The translations under genes and the position numbers were made by a program. Positions 63,511 through 64,000 of a stretch of DNA of 64,000 bases are shown piece after piece. The DNA comes from Pelomonas sp. V22 (GTDB taxonomy: Bacteria; Pseudomonadota; Gammaproteobacteria; Burkholderiales; Burkholderiaceae_C), in contig NZ_JAGIXS010000001.1 of the NCBI RefSeq assembly GCF_030014915.1, forward strand, positions 124,001-188,000, read 5' to 3'. How positions within the stretch are numbered: the first letter of the stretch is position 1; the number at the start of each line of letters is the position of its first letter. A model generated the notes under the pieces. It saw nothing but the letters and a program-made list of their open reading frames with translations. It was not told the origin of the DNA and searched no databases.

Positions 63511-64000
63511 TCAGAACTTGTGCAAGGCGAGGAACTCCTGCCAGATCGGCAGGAACTCGTCCTCCGCACCCGGCTCACCATCCCGCATGCGCGGCAGCAC
63601 ACGGCAGAAGGGCTGCATGTCTTCCTGCCCCGTGTAGCGCTGATGAAGGGCAGCGGCAATGCCGTCGTAGCACTGCCTCGCATGCTCCTCGCCCAGTTGG
63701 CCGATGCGCCGCGCGCCCACGGCCAGGGCGGCATAGCCCAGGTGGGCCGCCTTCATGTGCTTGCCGTAGAGCTGGTTGGAGTGCCCCTCGCCACCGGTGC
63801 GGAAGTGGCCGAGCCGGTCCTGGATGTAGGCGACCGGCCCGTTCAGGCTGGCAGCCAGGAAGGCTCCGAGGTCCCACAGGCCAGCGTAGGAGACGCCGCC
63901 GAACTCCGGCTTGAAAAGGAGCGCGGCCGACTGCCGGGTCATCACGCAATTGGAGAACTCGCCGAACCAGTTCTGGCACTTCGGGATGGTGGTGGTGAAC
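63511..64000 (-). CDS. Glycosyltransferase-like protein, C-terminal part, cut by window edge
   Basis: The frame is open to the last base and gives about 163 residues of a C-terminus; the start lies beyond the window. TIPKCQNWFGEFSNCVMTRQ and later VAYIQDRLGHFRTGGEGHSN resemble the end region of GT2 glycosyltransferases from polysaccharide clusters, but no catalytic motif is in view. It is first in order of the three surface-polysaccharide genes on this strand. Confidence 0.65.
   Translation of the reverse strand, partial: FTTTIPKCQNWFGEFSNCVMTRQSAALLFKPEFGGVSYAGLWDLGAFLAASLNGPVAYIQDRLGHFRTGGEGHSNQLYGKHMKAAHLGYAALAVGARRIGQLGEEHARQCYDGIAAALHQRYTGQEDMQPFCRVLPRMRDGEPGAEDEFLPIWQEFLALHKF

Overview
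The window is GC-rich bacterial chromosome, densely packed with genes on both strands. Gene content and gene order point to a betaproteobacterium of the order Burkholderiales, probably the Rubrivivax/Leptothrix/Roseateles side. The best evidence is the run lysR-leuC-leuD-leuB-asd-fimV-truA-trpF-trpB-trpA-accD-folC-SPOR protein-cvpA-purF-metZ, the smc-zipA pair, a PEP-CTERM surface protein and a YheS-type ABC-F factor. The species cannot be named from sequence reading alone. No insertion sequence, prophage, integrase or CRISPR array was seen, and no gene-free stretch exceeds 300 bases except the tRNA region.

Layout. 1-1.9 kb: alkylation repair (AlkA-type glycosylase cut by the window edge, Ogt) and a DMT exporter. 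1.9-6 kb: a leftward set of response regulator, sensor kinase, Tat-type lipoprotein serine hydrolase and periplasmic binding protein. 6-17 kb: ligA, a CBS/CNNM membrane protein, a chemoreceptor gene broken by an in-frame TGA, a PEP-CTERM protein behind a near-consensus sigma-54 promoter, then zipA and smc. 17-25.5 kb (rightward): queF, a SET-domain protein, dapC-dapD-pilU-dapE-prmB and an ABC-F ATPase, with several stop/start overlaps. 25.5-29 kb: an organic-hydroperoxide module (DUF1304 protein, ohrR, ohr) with a palindromic operator, an L-asparaginase, and lexA behind two SOS boxes, followed by a small HhH protein. 29.1-30 kb: two identical 364-bp tRNA-Ala/Glu/Asp arrays, each with its own leader and terminator. 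30-50 kb (leftward): gltX, metZ, purF, cvpA, a SPOR protein, folC, accD, trpA, trpB, trpF, truA, fimV, asd, leuB, leuD, leuC and a LysR regulator. 50-53.5 kb (rightward): a Mla/Pqi-type MCE lipid transporter of permease, ATPase, MCE protein and lipoprotein. 53.5-61.5 kb: a complete propionyl-CoA to succinyl-CoA module (VOC epimerase-like protein, pccA, pccB, meaB, methylmalonyl-CoA mutase) with a divergent GntR regulator and a perfect 16-bp palindrome between them. 61.5-64 kb: the edge of a polysaccharide cluster (glycosyltransferase-methyltransferase fusion, hexapeptide acyltransferase, partial glycosyltransferase).

The most useful observations are regulatory or structural. They are the sigma-54 promoter of the PEP-CTERM gene, the chemoreceptor split by one stop codon, the duplicated tRNA arrays whose flanks differ while the arrays are identical, the tandem SOS boxes that also abut the asparaginase start, the OhrR-type operator shared with a DUF1304 gene, and the palindrome in the propionate divergent promoter. 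Most of the rest is core metabolism in an order expected for the group. I did not find a clearly new multi-gene system.
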